DNA of 37,030 nucleotides from Chloroflexota bacterium (GTDB lineage Bacteria; Chloroflexota; Anaerolineae; B4-G1; SLSP01), in assembly GCA_029555965.1 (NCBI GenBank), contig JAKQHY010000090.1, positions 1 to 37,030 on the forward strand, given 5' to 3'. This document shows positions 7,566 through 16,192 of this stretch, piece by piece. Numbering within the stretch: position 1 is the stretch's first letter; each line of letters begins with the position of its first letter. The notes under the pieces are model-generated. The model saw only the letters and a list, made by a program, of their open reading frames with translations. It did not search any database and was not told the origin of the DNA. Position numbers and translations under genes: made by a program.

Positions 7566-10500
7566 ATGAGCGAGAACCCATCCCCAATACCCCATCATCC
7601 CGATGAAGCGGCCCAACTGGAACACGCGCTGGCCGCGCTTGAAGCGCAGCGCGCGGTGCTGGGCGACGCGGCAGTGGACGCGGCAGTGGCCGGCATCCGG
7701 CGCCAGTTGGCCGCGCTCCAGGCGCCGCCGGATCGCCGCCGCCGGCAAGTGACCGTGCTTTTCGCCGACGTGTGCGGCTTCACGGCCATGTCCGAGGCCC
7801 TGGACGCCGAGGACGTCCACGAAATCATCAACGCCGTCTGGACGCAACTGGATCGCGTCATCCTTGAACACGGTGGGACGATTGATAAGCACGTCGGCGA
7901 CGGTGTGATGGCGTTGTGGGGCAGCGCGGCGGCGCACGAGGATGACCCGGAATGGGCCGTCCGCGCGGCGCTGGCGATGCAGCAGGAGTTGGCCGGCTTC
8001 GGGATGCGGCTGGCGGACCTGCTGGCGAAGCTGCGGCGGCGCGGCTTGCCGTCTGAGGTGCAGATGCGCATCGGCGTCAACACCGGGCCGGCGCTGCTGG
8101 GCGACGTGGGCACGACCGGCGAATTTTCCGCCATCGGCGACGCCGTTAATCTGGCGAGCCGCTTGCAAGAGGCCGCGCCGGTGGGCGGCGTGCTCATCGC
8201 GCACAGCGTCTACCGCCAGGTGCGCGGCATTTTCGACATGGCGCCGCAGCCGCCGGTGCAGCTCAAGGGCAAGGCCGAGCCGGTGCAGACGTATCGGGTG
8301 CTGCGCGTCAAGCCGCGCGCGTTTCGGATGCGCACGCGGGGCGTCGAGGGCATCGAAACGACGATGGTGGGGCGCGACGCCGAGTTGCAAGCCCTGCAAG
8401 ACGCCTATCACACGGCGATGAAACAGGGCGTTCCGCACGTCGTCACGGTGGTGGGGGACGCGGGAGTGGGCAAATCGCGCCTGCTATACGAGTTCGAGAA
8501 CTGGCTGGAACTGGCGCCGGAGCAGATTTATTACCTCAAGGGCCGCGCCACACCCGAAATGCAGCGGGCCGCCTACGGCATCATCCGGGATATGTTCGCC
8601 TACCGCTTCGACATCCGCGAGAGCGACGGCGCGGTGGTGGTGCTGGAAAAGTTCCGCACCGGGATGGCGACGATTTTGCCGCCCGATCAGGCCGACCTGG
8701 TGGGGCAGTGGATCGGCTTCGACTTCCAGCAGGCCGGCAGCCCGGCGGTGCAGAACCTGCTCGGCAGCGCGTCGTTTGGCCGCCTGGCCGCGAGTTACCT
8801 GGCGGCCTTCGTGCGCGCGATCACGCAGCGCCCCACCGTCATCTTCTTGGAGGACATCCACTGGGCCGACGACCGCTCGTTGGATTTGTTGCAGCAGCTC
8901 ATCGTCGAAATACCGGAAGCGCGCCTGCTCGTCATCTGCCTGACGCGCCCCACCCTCTTTGAGCGCCGTCCGCAGTGGAGCGCCGCAGACGCTGCCGCGC
9001 CGGTAGTCTACCAGCGCTTGCTGCTTCCCCCGCTTTCTCCCGACGCCAGCCGCGCACTGGTCGCCCAAATTCTGCAAAAACTGGATACCGTTCCCCAGAC
9101 GCTCTTCGACCTCATCATCAGCGGCGCCGAAGGCAACCCTTTCTACGTGGAAGAATTGATCAAAATGCTATTGGACGACGGCGTCATCCGGCGCGGGGAA
9201 GAGCAATGGCACGTGGACTTGAGCCGCCTGAAGACGCTGCACGCGCCGGACACGCTGACCGGCGTGCTGCAATCCCGGCTGGACAGCCTGCCCCGCGACG
9301 AGCGGGACGTGTTGCAGCGGGCGGCGGTGGTGGGGCGGCTGTTTTGGGATGCGGCGGTGAGCGCGCTGGTCGCCGATGTAACCGAAGCGGCGGCGCCCGG
9401 CAATGAGGATCGCGTTCGCGTCGCATTGGAAGCCATCGAAGATCGGGAGCTGATCTTCCGGCGGCCCCAGTCGGTCTTCCAGGGGGCTGCCGAATACATT
9501 TTCAAGCACGCCATTCTGCGCGACGTGACCTACGAGACGGTGTTGCTCAAATTGCGCCGTCTCTACCACCGGCAGGCCGCGCGCTGGCTGGAAGCCAATG
9601 CCGGGGAACGGCTGGGGGAGTATCTCGGCCTGATCGCCGGACACTATGAGCTGGCGGGGGAGAACGGCAAAGCGGCGGACTATCTGCTGCGCTCCGGCGA
9701 GGCGGCGCGCGCGGTGTGCGCGTATCACGACGCCCTCGCCGCCTTCGAGCGCGCGCTCGCGTTGCTGCCGGAAGAGGACGTGGAACATCGGGCGCCGGCG
9801 TTGGTGCAAATGGGATATGTCTACCGGCAACTCAGTGATTATCCGCTGGCGCAGACGCGCCTGGAACAGGGATTGGCGCTGGCGCGCGTGACCCATCAGG
9901 CGACGATGGAAGTGGCCGCGCTCACCGGGATCGGCTGGGCGTTGATGGGACAGGGCAAATACGACGAGGCGCGGTCTTATCTGGACAAGGCGCTGACATT
10001 GGGACGCCAGGTGAAGGACCGGCGAGGAATCGCGCTGGCGCTGCATCACCTGGGCGACGTGGCCTATCGCCAGGGCGACAGCGACGCGGCGGCGCGGCAC
10101 GCCTGGGAATGTCTGGCGCTGTACCAGGCGCTGGGGGATCGCCAGGGGATCGCGGGCGCGTTCCGCATCCTGGGATTTGTGGCCTACATGCGCGGCCAAT
10201 ACGCCGACGCGATGCGCCGTCAAGAGGAAAGTCGCCGCATCTACATGGAAATTGGCGACCGCTGGGGCGTGGGGACCGGTTACATCAATTTGGGGGAAGC
10301 GGCCCGGCGGCAGGAGAAGTTTGTCGAGGCGGCGCAGTATTACGAAAAGAGTCTGCCCTTTTTCTATGAGATCGGCAACCGGTTCGGCGTCGCCATTGCG
10401 ACCCTCAACCTGGGGCACGCCTACAACGGCATGGGAAATCTGGAAATGGCCGAACGGTACTTCCGTGAATCCGTGGAGAGTACGTACGCCCTGGGATCGT

Positions 10501-10751
10501 TGGCCGTTTTGTTGGAGGGCGTGCTGGGCCTGGCCTGGGTCTACGCCCAACAGGGGCAGTCCGACATCGCTGCCGAGTGGGTGAGCTGGGTGCAAAATCA
10601 CCCGGACTACAACGCCGAAATCGGGCAATTCATCGCGCCGATCCTGGCTCTGCTCCGGGCCGCGCTGCCGGAGGCGCAACTGAAAGCCGCCTTTGAACGC
10701 GGCGCGGCGCTCGATCTGGCGGCGGTGATGCGGGGGATGGGAAATGAGTAA
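7566..10751 (+). CDS. Class III adenylate/guanylate cyclase - AAA ATPase - TPR regulator
   Basis: A protein of 1061 residues with three parts. A class III cyclase domain (about 60-245) has metal-binding Asp68 (FADVCGFT) and Asp112 (KHVGDGVMALWG) and the transition-state Asn195/Arg199 in NLASR, so it looks catalytically competent. A STAND/AAA-type ATPase (about 265-560) has Walker A GDAGVGKS (297-304) and Walker B TVIFLEDIHWAD (424-435). A C-terminal block of at least eight TPR-like repeats (about 680-1010) should bind partners. No signal peptide or membrane segment; cytosolic. Established for the family: cyclic nucleotide synthesis gated by a signalling ATPase module. The trigger is unknown. 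Start chosen for AAGGAG 5 nt upstream; an earlier TTG at 7476 has no such site. The stop codon lies in a word repeat. Confidence 0.9.
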   Translation: MSENPSPIPHHPDEAAQLEHALAALEAQRAVLGDAAVDAAVAGIRRQLAALQAPPDRRRRQVTVLFADVCGFTAMSEALDAEDVHEIINAVWTQLDRVILEHGGTIDKHVGDGVMALWGSAAAHEDDPEWAVRAALAMQQELAGFGMRLADLLAKLRRRGLPSEVQMRIGVNTGPALLGDVGTTGEFSAIGDAVNLASRLQEAAPVGGVLIAHSVYRQVRGIFDMAPQPPVQLKGKAEPVQTYRVLRVKPRAFRMRTRGVEGIETTMVGRDAELQALQDAYHTAMKQGVPHVVTVVGDAGVGKSRLLYEFENWLELAPEQIYYLKGRATPEMQRAAYGIIRDMFAYRFDIRESDGAVVVLEKFRTGMATILPPDQADLVGQWIGFDFQQAGSPAVQNLLGSASFGRLAASYLAAFVRAITQRPTVIFLEDIHWADDRSLDLLQQLIVEIPEARLLVICLTRPTLFERRPQWSAADAAAPVVYQRLLLPPLSPDASRALVAQILQKLDTVPQTLFDLIISGAEGNPFYVEELIKMLLDDGVIRRGEEQWHVDLSRLKTLHAPDTLTGVLQSRLDSLPRDERDVLQRAAVVGRLFWDAAVSALVADVTEAAAPGNEDRVRVALEAIEDRELIFRRPQSVFQGAAEYIFKHAILRDVTYETVLLKLRRLYHRQAARWLEANAGERLGEYLGLIAGHYELAGENGKAADYLLRSGEAARAVCAYHDALAAFERALALLPEEDVEHRAPALVQMGYVYRQLSDYPLAQTRLEQGLALARVTHQATMEVAALTGIGWALMGQGKYDEARSYLDKALTLGRQVKDRRGIALALHHLGDVAYRQGDSDAAARHAWECLALYQALGDRQGIAGAFRILGFVAYMRGQYADAMRRQEESRRIYMEIGDRWGVGTGYINLGEAARRQEKFVEAAQYYEKSLPFFYEIGNRFGVAIATLNLGHAYNGMGNLEMAERYFRESVESTYALGSLAVLLEGVLGLAWVYAQQGQSDIAAEWVSWVQNHPDYNAEIGQFIAPILALLRAALPEAQLKAAFERGAALDLAAVMRGMGNE

Positions 10752-10804
10752 TGGGTAATGAAAAATGAGTGGCGGGTTACTCATTTCTCATTACTCATTA
10801 CCCA
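10742..10804. repeat. ATGAGTAATGGGTAATG word hairpin
   Basis: Words such as AATGAGTAATGGGTAATG (10743-10770) are inverted at 10776-10804 (ACTCATTTCTCATTACTC...). The cyclase stop codon (10749-10751) is part of the left arm. A related single-armed run is at 16130-16181. Possible terminator or attenuator between the cyclase and the amidohydrolase. Confidence 0.7.
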
Positions 10805-10827
10805 CCTTATGCTAAAAGGAGTGTACT

Positions 10828-12114
10828 ATGCGCAGCAATGCCAAATGTTTCGACGACTTACGCGCTTATTGTGAAACCCTGCCCATCGTGGACTGTCACG
10901 ATCATTCGGATGGGTGTGGGCCGAAGTATGCCGATCCGGTGCAGGTGGTGGTCAATGGGTATTTTCCGAGCGATCTGCACAGCGCGTCCGGCGACGCGGA
11001 GATTGCCCTCCTGCAAGACGCGCAGCGTCCCTGGGAGGAACGCTGGCCGCTGTTGGAACGGCTGTGGCAGCGGACCAAGCACACCGGCTACGCCCAGGTG
11101 ACGCGGCGGGTGCTCAAGCACTTCTACGGCGAGGATGACGTGACGTTCGACGCCCTCAAGCGGATGGAGGGCCGGCTACTCGATCTGACCGACGCGGCGG
11201 CTTTCGAGGGCATCCTGGAAGAGACGCACATCGCTGCGCGCATCCTGGACATCTGGCCGGACCTGCGCAAAGTGCTGGACGGCACGCTCATGCTCACGCC
11301 GCGCGGGCGGCTGGCGATCTCCCTGCCGGGCTTCCATTCCGTGCGCAGCTATCAGATGGTGCAGGACTTCGGCAACGTCCTGAAGCGGACGATCACTTCG
11401 CTGGATGAGTACCTCGACGTGTGCCTGGAGATTTTCGTGGGGTGCAAGCACTTTGGCGCAGTGGCCTTCAAAGATCAGAGCGCATACGAGCGCCCCCTCA
11501 CCTACGGCAACCCCACCCGCGCGGAGGCGGAGGCGGTCTTCAACTGGTTCATGGAAGACCCACGCCGCAGCGCCGCGTATCCCGACGGCGTCAGGCCGCT
11601 GGACGACTTCCTCTTCCACGAATTTCTGCGGATGGCGCGCGACCTGGATTTGCCGGTGCAGCTCCACACGGGGCACATGGCCGGGATTCGCAACGACATC
11701 GCCAAAACCAACGCGGTGGGACTGACGCGCGTGCTGGAACTGCACCGCGACGTGCGCTTCGACCTCTTCCACGCCAACTGGCCCTACGGCGGGGAGTGGC
11801 TCTACCTGGCCAAGAACTATCCCAACGTCAGCCTGGATTTCTGCTGGGCGAACATCATTGACCCCATCTACTGCCAGGCCCTCTTCAAACAGGCGCTTTC
11901 GAGCGTGCCGCACGGCAAGATTCACGGCTACGGCTCCGACTTCGGCGGCAACGCGGATCGGGCGTGGGCGCACGCGGCGATTGCGCGCGACAACATCGCC
12001 ATCGCGCTCGCGGAGATGGTCGAGGCGGAGTATTTGGGGCTGGATGAGGCTAAAGAAGTGGCATACACCTGGCTGTTCGGCAACGCCAATGAGTTTTTCC
12101 GGTTGGGGTTGTAA
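10828..12114 (+). CDS. Metal-dependent amidohydrolase (amidohydrolase-2 type)
   Basis: A TIM-barrel hydrolase of 428 residues. The expected metal-ligand series is visible: HDH at 24-26 at the end of the first strand, Lys215 in AFKDQSAY (possible carboxylated bridging Lys), His280 in QLHTGH, His315 in LFHANWP and Asp371 in GSDFGGN. Amidohydrolase-2 members include decarboxylases, lactonases and uronate isomerase-like enzymes; this protein cannot be placed in one subgroup by eye. The start has AAAGGAG about 8 nt upstream. It follows the cyclase by 76 bp across a hairpin and ends at a strong terminator. A role in sugar-acid or aromatic-acid breakdown is inference. Confidence 0.82.
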   Translation: MRSNAKCFDDLRAYCETLPIVDCHDHSDGCGPKYADPVQVVVNGYFPSDLHSASGDAEIALLQDAQRPWEERWPLLERLWQRTKHTGYAQVTRRVLKHFYGEDDVTFDALKRMEGRLLDLTDAAAFEGILEETHIAARILDIWPDLRKVLDGTLMLTPRGRLAISLPGFHSVRSYQMVQDFGNVLKRTITSLDEYLDVCLEIFVGCKHFGAVAFKDQSAYERPLTYGNPTRAEAEAVFNWFMEDPRRSAAYPDGVRPLDDFLFHEFLRMARDLDLPVQLHTGHMAGIRNDIAKTNAVGLTRVLELHRDVRFDLFHANWPYGGEWLYLAKNYPNVSLDFCWANIIDPIYCQALFKQALSSVPHGKIHGYGSDFGGNADRAWAHAAIARDNIAIALAEMVEAEYLGLDEAKEVAYTWLFGNANEFFRLGL

Positions 12115-12123
12115 AACAAAGAG

Positions 12124-12165
12124 AAAACTTCCCGGAAGCGTGGCTGCTTCCGGGAAGTTTTTGTT
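12124..12165. terminator. Strong bidirectional intrinsic terminator
   Basis: A perfect 16-bp stem (12124-12139 with 12146-12161), core CTTCCCGGAAGC, 6-nt loop, is followed by a T-rich tract on the plus strand and by TTTTCTC on the minus strand. It lies between the convergent amidohydrolase and secreted-protein genes and can stop both. Confidence 0.9.
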
Positions 12166-12168
12166 TCT

Positions 12169-13197
12169 CTATTCCAGCATACAAATGTCCAACCCAACAT
12201 CATCCACATACATGCCGGTCACAGCATCCAGACCGTCATTGTACGTCCCAATGTGGATTTTGATAGTTTTTCCGGCATAGCCGCGCAGGGTGTATTGGTA
12301 AAATTGCCAGGCCCGGTCATTACGACAATCCCAGAAGAGGGTCTCGACCACCTGATTGTCGGTATTGAGGAGCGTCACATATTGCTCGTCGCCGGCGCGC
12401 AACGTGGCAACGTCATTCAGGGGTGTTCCACGCGTAGGGGGCGGCGATAGAGCCTGTTGCGTCAACTGGCTGCTTTGATGATAAAGCCAAAACCGGATCG
12501 TCACGGTGAGGGCAGTGGTAGGAATCGTGATCACCTGTTGCGCGGAAGAATAACTCATCAAGTTGTAGAAAGGCGTCACGATGCCGGTGCGCATAGCTCG
12601 CGCGCCGCTGTGCCACCGGGCGGTGGTATAGCTCGCGGGGTATTCCGTGTGGGGCAGCTCCCATGCTACATCGGATTCAAAACCCCCGTTACGCAAACCC
12701 TCCACACACACCACACCGCGCGGCATCGTCACCGCGCACGCCCAACCGCTCCAGTCGGAACGCCCGTTGTCGTTAGAAGCATAGACCGTGAAGCAATGGT
12801 AAGAGAGTGGCTCAAAGCCCCCCGCGGTATAACTGATGACGTTAGCGCCGAGGGTGGCAATCAAGTTATTGCCCTCATAAATAAGGTAACCCGTCTCGTT
12901 GAAGGCATTGTCGCGCCACTCAACGCGCACTTGACTGTAACTGATGGGCATAGCATAGATGTGACTAGGGGAAATTGGAGGGGCATTGAGTGAAAAATCC
13001 CTCAGGGCCAGTGGCAGGTAGAGATGATTATTCAGAGTGTAGGTCATGGTCTGTGGATTTTCTGCGGCGAATACGGAAAGGGGACGTAGTGCGCCGGCGC
13101 TGCCGGCGGGCCGCATAGCCGTTAAACCGAAGAGGAACCAGAAACCGAGTCCGGTCAAAAACAGACAACATCCACCTTTGATATATTTCTGTGTCAT
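12169..13197 (-). CDS. Secreted protein with FnIII-like and C-terminal jelly-roll-like domains
   Basis: A protein of 342 residues. A signal peptide or N-terminal anchor covers about residues 8-34. YLPLAL (60-65) begins the mature segment; related YLP motifs occur in two other exported proteins here. Residues about 76-157 look like a fibronectin type III domain. The rest (RNGGFESDVAWELP ... GMYVDDVGLDI) resembles the MAM/carbohydrate-binding jelly-roll domains of extracellular proteins, with a closing pattern close to the one in the protein at 34458 (YTYVDNVHIVV). No catalytic motif seen. AAGGAGG lies 5 nt before the ATG. Likely a cell-surface or extracellular binding protein; ligand unknown. 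Confidence 0.78.
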   Translation of the reverse strand: MTQKYIKGGCCLFLTGLGFWFLFGLTAMRPAGSAGALRPLSVFAAENPQTMTYTLNNHLYLPLALRDFSLNAPPISPSHIYAMPISYSQVRVEWRDNAFNETGYLIYEGNNLIATLGANVISYTAGGFEPLSYHCFTVYASNDNGRSDWSGWACAVTMPRGVVCVEGLRNGGFESDVAWELPHTEYPASYTTARWHSGARAMRTGIVTPFYNLMSYSSAQQVITIPTTALTVTIRFWLYHQSSQLTQQALSPPPTRGTPLNDVATLRAGDEQYVTLLNTDNQVVETLFWDCRNDRAWQFYQYTLRGYAGKTIKIHIGTYNDGLDAVTGMYVDDVGLDICMLE

Positions 13198-13261
13198 AGC
13201 GCCCTCCTTATTGCTACTAGAGACATTTCATTACAAGGCTGCGCTACGCTTGCGGGCGACC

Positions 13262-13810
13262 CTACGCAAACCGCTCGAACCGATCCCGGTCAGCCTGGCA
13301 GATGGGGCATTTAAGCGGCGGTTTGGGCCGCGCGCAGAGATAGCCGCAGACTTTACAGCGCCACACCGGGATGCCGCTGCGCGTGAAGCCGACGAACTCT
13401 TCCTCGTGGGCCGGCTCCGCCGAAGCTGGTGCCTGCGCCGTTGGGCCTGCCCTGAGCGCCGCCGCAGGGCCGCCGGGTGGGCGGCGGTCGGGAATCGGCT
13501 CCAACTCCTGCTGCCCGTCACGCACCGCGTCGGAGACGTAGAGCGCGCAGTAGCACGCGCCGAAGTCGCCCAGATCGTCGTCGCGGTAGTCGCAGGGGCA
13601 GATGAGGTCAAGGTCTTTTTCCCGGATGCCTTCCGCCAGGCGGCAGGGGCAGGCCTGATAGCCGTACCGCTCTATGTTGACCAGCAGGCCCTCCACCAAT
13701 CCCAGCGTAAAGCTCTTATCAGGATTGAGGTTGTAACCGGCAGCACGAGCGTCCGCATCGAGCTGCCAATACAACGCTTCAATCGTTTCCGGCGTGATCG
13801 GCGCGCTCAT
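13262..13810 (-). CDS. Ferredoxin:thioredoxin reductase catalytic subunit-like protein with C-terminal rubredoxin-like domain
   Basis: A protein of 182 residues. Residues 1-95 match the FTR beta family: three Cys pairs CPC (54-56), CPC (71-73) and CYC (86-88), the layout that holds a [4Fe-4S] cluster next to a redox disulfide. A Pro/Ala-rich linker (105-135) leads to a rubredoxin/rubrerythrin-type knuckle, CKVCGY (152-157) and CPIC (168-171). Family knowledge: FTR passes electrons from ferredoxin to a thiol partner. The fused rubredoxin could bring in or pass on electrons (inference). The ATG overlaps the upstream glutaredoxin stop codon as ATGA, so the two are translationally coupled and the glutaredoxin is the likely partner. 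Confidence 0.87.
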   Translation of the reverse strand: MSAPITPETIEALYWQLDADARAAGYNLNPDKSFTLGLVEGLLVNIERYGYQACPCRLAEGIREKDLDLICPCDYRDDDLGDFGACYCALYVSDAVRDGQQELEPIPDRRPPGGPAAALRAGPTAQAPASAEPAHEEEFVGFTRSGIPVWRCKVCGYLCARPKPPLKCPICQADRDRFERFA

Positions 13811-14097
13811 AAGCCCAGGCGACCCTTAAGCTCATCGGCCTTGAAACCGATGACGCACTCCCGCTCGTCAATGACGACGGTGGGGAACGAGACGCGCGGA
13901 TTCCAGATGCGCACCTTGTCCTTCACCGCCTCGCGCTCGTCGCCCTCCAACAAGTCTACGTAGACAAAATCGAAGGCAACGGAGTTTTCCTCCAAATACT
14001 GCCGCGTCTTGCGGCACCAGATACAGGTAGAGATGCCGTAAAACTGGACATGATGATCATGATGGACGCCGGCGACACTGCCGTGTGATTCGGTCAT
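13807..14097 (-). CDS. Glutaredoxin-like protein
   Basis: A thioredoxin-fold protein of 96 residues. The dithiol active site is CIWC (25-28) after VQFYGIST, and SFPTVVID contains the expected cis-Pro loop. The His-rich N-terminus (VHHDHH) is unusual and might bind metal. The start has AAAGGAG about 9 nt upstream. It is the first gene of a two-gene unit with the FTR-like protein and overlaps it by 4 nt, which suggests that the FTR-like enzyme reduces this glutaredoxin or NrdH-like protein. Confidence 0.88.
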   Translation of the reverse strand: MTESHGSVAGVHHDHHVQFYGISTCIWCRKTRQYLEENSVAFDFVYVDLLEGDEREAVKDKVRIWNPRVSFPTVVIDERECVIGFKADELKGRLGL

Positions 14098-14159
14098 GAG
14101 TCTTACTCCTTTATTCTTTGGATGATGTTGAAATTGTACACCGGAAACGTGAAGACGTG

Positions 14160-14222
14160 AAACGTGAAACGTAAAACGTAATGGTTTTACTGTGCAAGCC
14201 TTACGTTTTACGTTTCACGTTT
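14160..14222. repeat. Perfect 22-bp inverted repeat built of ACGT(G/A)AAACGTAAAACGT words
   Basis: The left arm 14160-14181 and right arm 14201-14222 are exact inverse complements with a 19-nt loop. The arms are themselves tandem variants of GTGAAACGT and GTAAAACGT. It lies between the glutaredoxin gene and the stop codon of the fusion gene and could terminate the latter. A relative with a similar loop is at 35761-35811. Confidence 0.85.
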
Positions 14223-14227
14223 TACGA

Positions 14228-16105
14228 CTATGAATGATGCAAGAACGCTTTCACCGCCGCCAGGTATGCCGGGAAGTCTTCACGGCGGACGTTGTGCCCG
14301 GCGGAGGGGATAGACGCGACTTGAAGGTGCGGGGCAATGCGCGCAGCCTCTTCCGCCATCGGGGGCGTGACGATGGCGCCCCGCTCCACATTGGCGGTGA
14401 TGAGCAACACGGGGCAACGGATCTCGGCGACCATCTCGCGCCAGTGGGGGCGCTGCTGCTCAAAAATTCCGATGACGTAAGGACTCATCTGCTGCTTGGA
14501 AATGGCCCAGTTCCCCAGCTCTTCCTCCGCCCAGGCGGGGCAATCCTTGCGGCATTGCGCCATGAGCGCCTCGCGGGATTTGCTCTTCTGTGCGAGGATG
14601 CCGGCGCGGCGTTCCTCCACAAAGGTCTGACGCTCCTCCTCCGTCATCGGCTGGTGCGGGTTGTCGTCCCACCAGGCGGGGTCTTCGAGCAATGCCTTGC
14701 CGATCAACTCCGGGTATTTGTACGCCGCATAGGCCGCCGTTGCCCCGCCCATCGAGTGGCCGAGCACGGCGGGCTTTTCCAGGCCGAGGGCGCGGATGCA
14801 GGCGGCGAGGTCAGCGGCGCGATCTTCGGTGGTGTAGCCGTCCTCGGGCGCGTCCGAGAGGCCGTGGCCGCGTGCGTCGAGCATAATCACGTCGTAGTCG
14901 CTTTCTAGCGCGCGGGCGACGGGCAGCCAGCACAAGCCATTGTCGCTGAAACCGTGGCAGAGGACAACCGGCGGCTTATCCCCGCCAGTGCGCCAGTAGT
15001 GAAAGCGCAGGCCGTTGGCTGCCACGTAGCCGTCGCACCAGGGGACCACGTCGCCGGTGTTGATCATCGTGACCAGTGCGGAGTCCTCGGTATCCAGCGG
15101 CAAGTCCACGCGGGCGCGGCGGCGGCTGGATTCGTAGGTGGCGAAGATCAGCTCGGTAGCTTGCAACGCGCGATGGCCCGACAATTCCGGCTCGCGCCCG
15201 GTCTTGAGCGCGTCAATCAGGTCGAGGACGCCCAGGACGTGCAAGTCTTGCCCGCTGCCGTGGATGCCGCCGCTGACCTCGATAGTTTGCCACATCCCAC
15301 AGGTGAAGACGTTGTGCAGGCGCAACGGTACATCTTGGCTCACGCCGATCTCGATGATCCCTTCCGACCCGACGAGCCGGATGGCGCACCCGGCGCTGCG
15401 CAGGCCGTTGTTGGCTTGCCCGGTGATCATCAGCCCCAGCACGCCGTTTTTAAATTTGAACTGGCTGAGGCCCTGCCCTTCCAGCGGCGCGCCAAAGATC
15501 GCGCCGCCGCCGCGCGCGTCTATTTGGCCGATGACCCACTCGACCGGAACTTCGTCGTTGAACATGAACAACATGTCGAACCAGTGCGTGCCCCAGTCGT
15601 AGAGGTTAGCGGTGAACGCTTCCAGGCGTTCCAATTCGCCGATGTCGCCGGCCTTCAGCATCGCCTGCGCCTTGCGGAAGGGCGCGCCGAAGCGCCGCAT
15701 GTGGTTGAAGGTGAGTTGGACGCCGGCCGCATCGCAGGCCGCGACCATCGCCTGCGCATCGCCGTAGGTGAGGGCCATCGGCTTTTCGCAGTGGATGGCC
15801 TTGACGCCCGCGGCTACGGCCTTGAGCGTCATTGGCGCGTGGAGGTGCGGCCAGAGGCATAAGCTCACGATGTCGAGCCGCTCGTTGGCGAACATCTCGT
15901 CCGCGCTCAGGTAGCCGTGCGGGACATGATGCGCGGCGCAGAAAGCGTCGAGGTTTTCCTGGCTGATGTCCGCCGCCGCGACGATCTCCGCGTCGGGCGA
16001 GGTTTCGTAGCCTGCCGCGTGCGCGTGGGCCATCCCGTAACCCGTCGCGCCCGCCGTGTTCCAGGGTCGGCCGCAGCCGATGATACCGACTTTGAACTTT
16101 GACAT
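14228..16105 (-). CDS. Gfo/Idh/MocA oxidoreductase fused to an alpha/beta-hydrolase
   Basis: A single 625-residue frame with two complete domains. Residues 1-345 are a Gfo/Idh/MocA NAD(P)-dependent dehydrogenase: Rossmann start KVGIIGCG (5-12), the EKP motif (107-109), and DWGTHWFD with a likely catalytic His174. Residues about 355-625 are an alpha/beta-hydrolase that opens as stand-alone hydrolases do (YVAANGLRFHYW), with HGF oxyanion loop (384-386), nucleophile GHSMGG (Ser451) and catalytic His604 in SAGHN. The linker is short and the frame is unbroken. The fusion could couple oxidation of a sugar or cyclitol to hydrolysis of the resulting lactone or ester (inference). AAAGGAG lies 8 nt before the ATG. 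Confidence 0.9.
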   Translation of the reverse strand: MSKFKVGIIGCGRPWNTAGATGYGMAHAHAAGYETSPDAEIVAAADISQENLDAFCAAHHVPHGYLSADEMFANERLDIVSLCLWPHLHAPMTLKAVAAGVKAIHCEKPMALTYGDAQAMVAACDAAGVQLTFNHMRRFGAPFRKAQAMLKAGDIGELERLEAFTANLYDWGTHWFDMLFMFNDEVPVEWVIGQIDARGGGAIFGAPLEGQGLSQFKFKNGVLGLMITGQANNGLRSAGCAIRLVGSEGIIEIGVSQDVPLRLHNVFTCGMWQTIEVSGGIHGSGQDLHVLGVLDLIDALKTGREPELSGHRALQATELIFATYESSRRRARVDLPLDTEDSALVTMINTGDVVPWCDGYVAANGLRFHYWRTGGDKPPVVLCHGFSDNGLCWLPVARALESDYDVIMLDARGHGLSDAPEDGYTTEDRAADLAACIRALGLEKPAVLGHSMGGATAAYAAYKYPELIGKALLEDPAWWDDNPHQPMTEEERQTFVEERRAGILAQKSKSREALMAQCRKDCPAWAEEELGNWAISKQQMSPYVIGIFEQQRPHWREMVAEIRCPVLLITANVERGAIVTPPMAEEAARIAPHLQVASIPSAGHNVRREDFPAYLAAVKAFLHHS

Positions 16106-16129
16106 AGAATAGCTCCTTTGTGTGTTGGC

Positions 16130-16181
16130 GATTGGAAATTGGAAATGAGTAATGAGAAATGAAAATGAGAAATGGGTAACG
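16130..16181. repeat. AATGAGTAATGAGAAATG word array
   Basis: A run of near-repeats, GGAAATGAGTAATGAGAAATG and GAAAATGAGAAATGGG, in the spacer between the fusion gene and the small membrane protein. Same word family as 10742-10804, but without a clear inverted arm. Confidence 0.6.
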
Positions 16182-16192
16182 CGACAGCGTGG

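Noticed and set aside
9168-10784. Long open frame (over 500 codons) on the minus strand opposite the cyclase gene
   Set aside because: Its product is rich in Arg, His, Gln and Pro with no recognisable domain. It mirrors the GC-rich codons of the real gene, which has clear cyclase, ATPase and TPR motifs.
14954-15862. Plus-strand open frame opposite the dehydrogenase-hydrolase fusion
   Set aside because: No domain resemblance, and both enzymatic domains on the other strand have intact catalytic residues.
14228-16105. Possibility that the fusion results from a sequencing frameshift joining two genes
   Set aside because: The frame is continuous through the linker with no stop codon in either domain. 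An indel joining two full domains so cleanly is less likely, though it cannot be excluded without reads.
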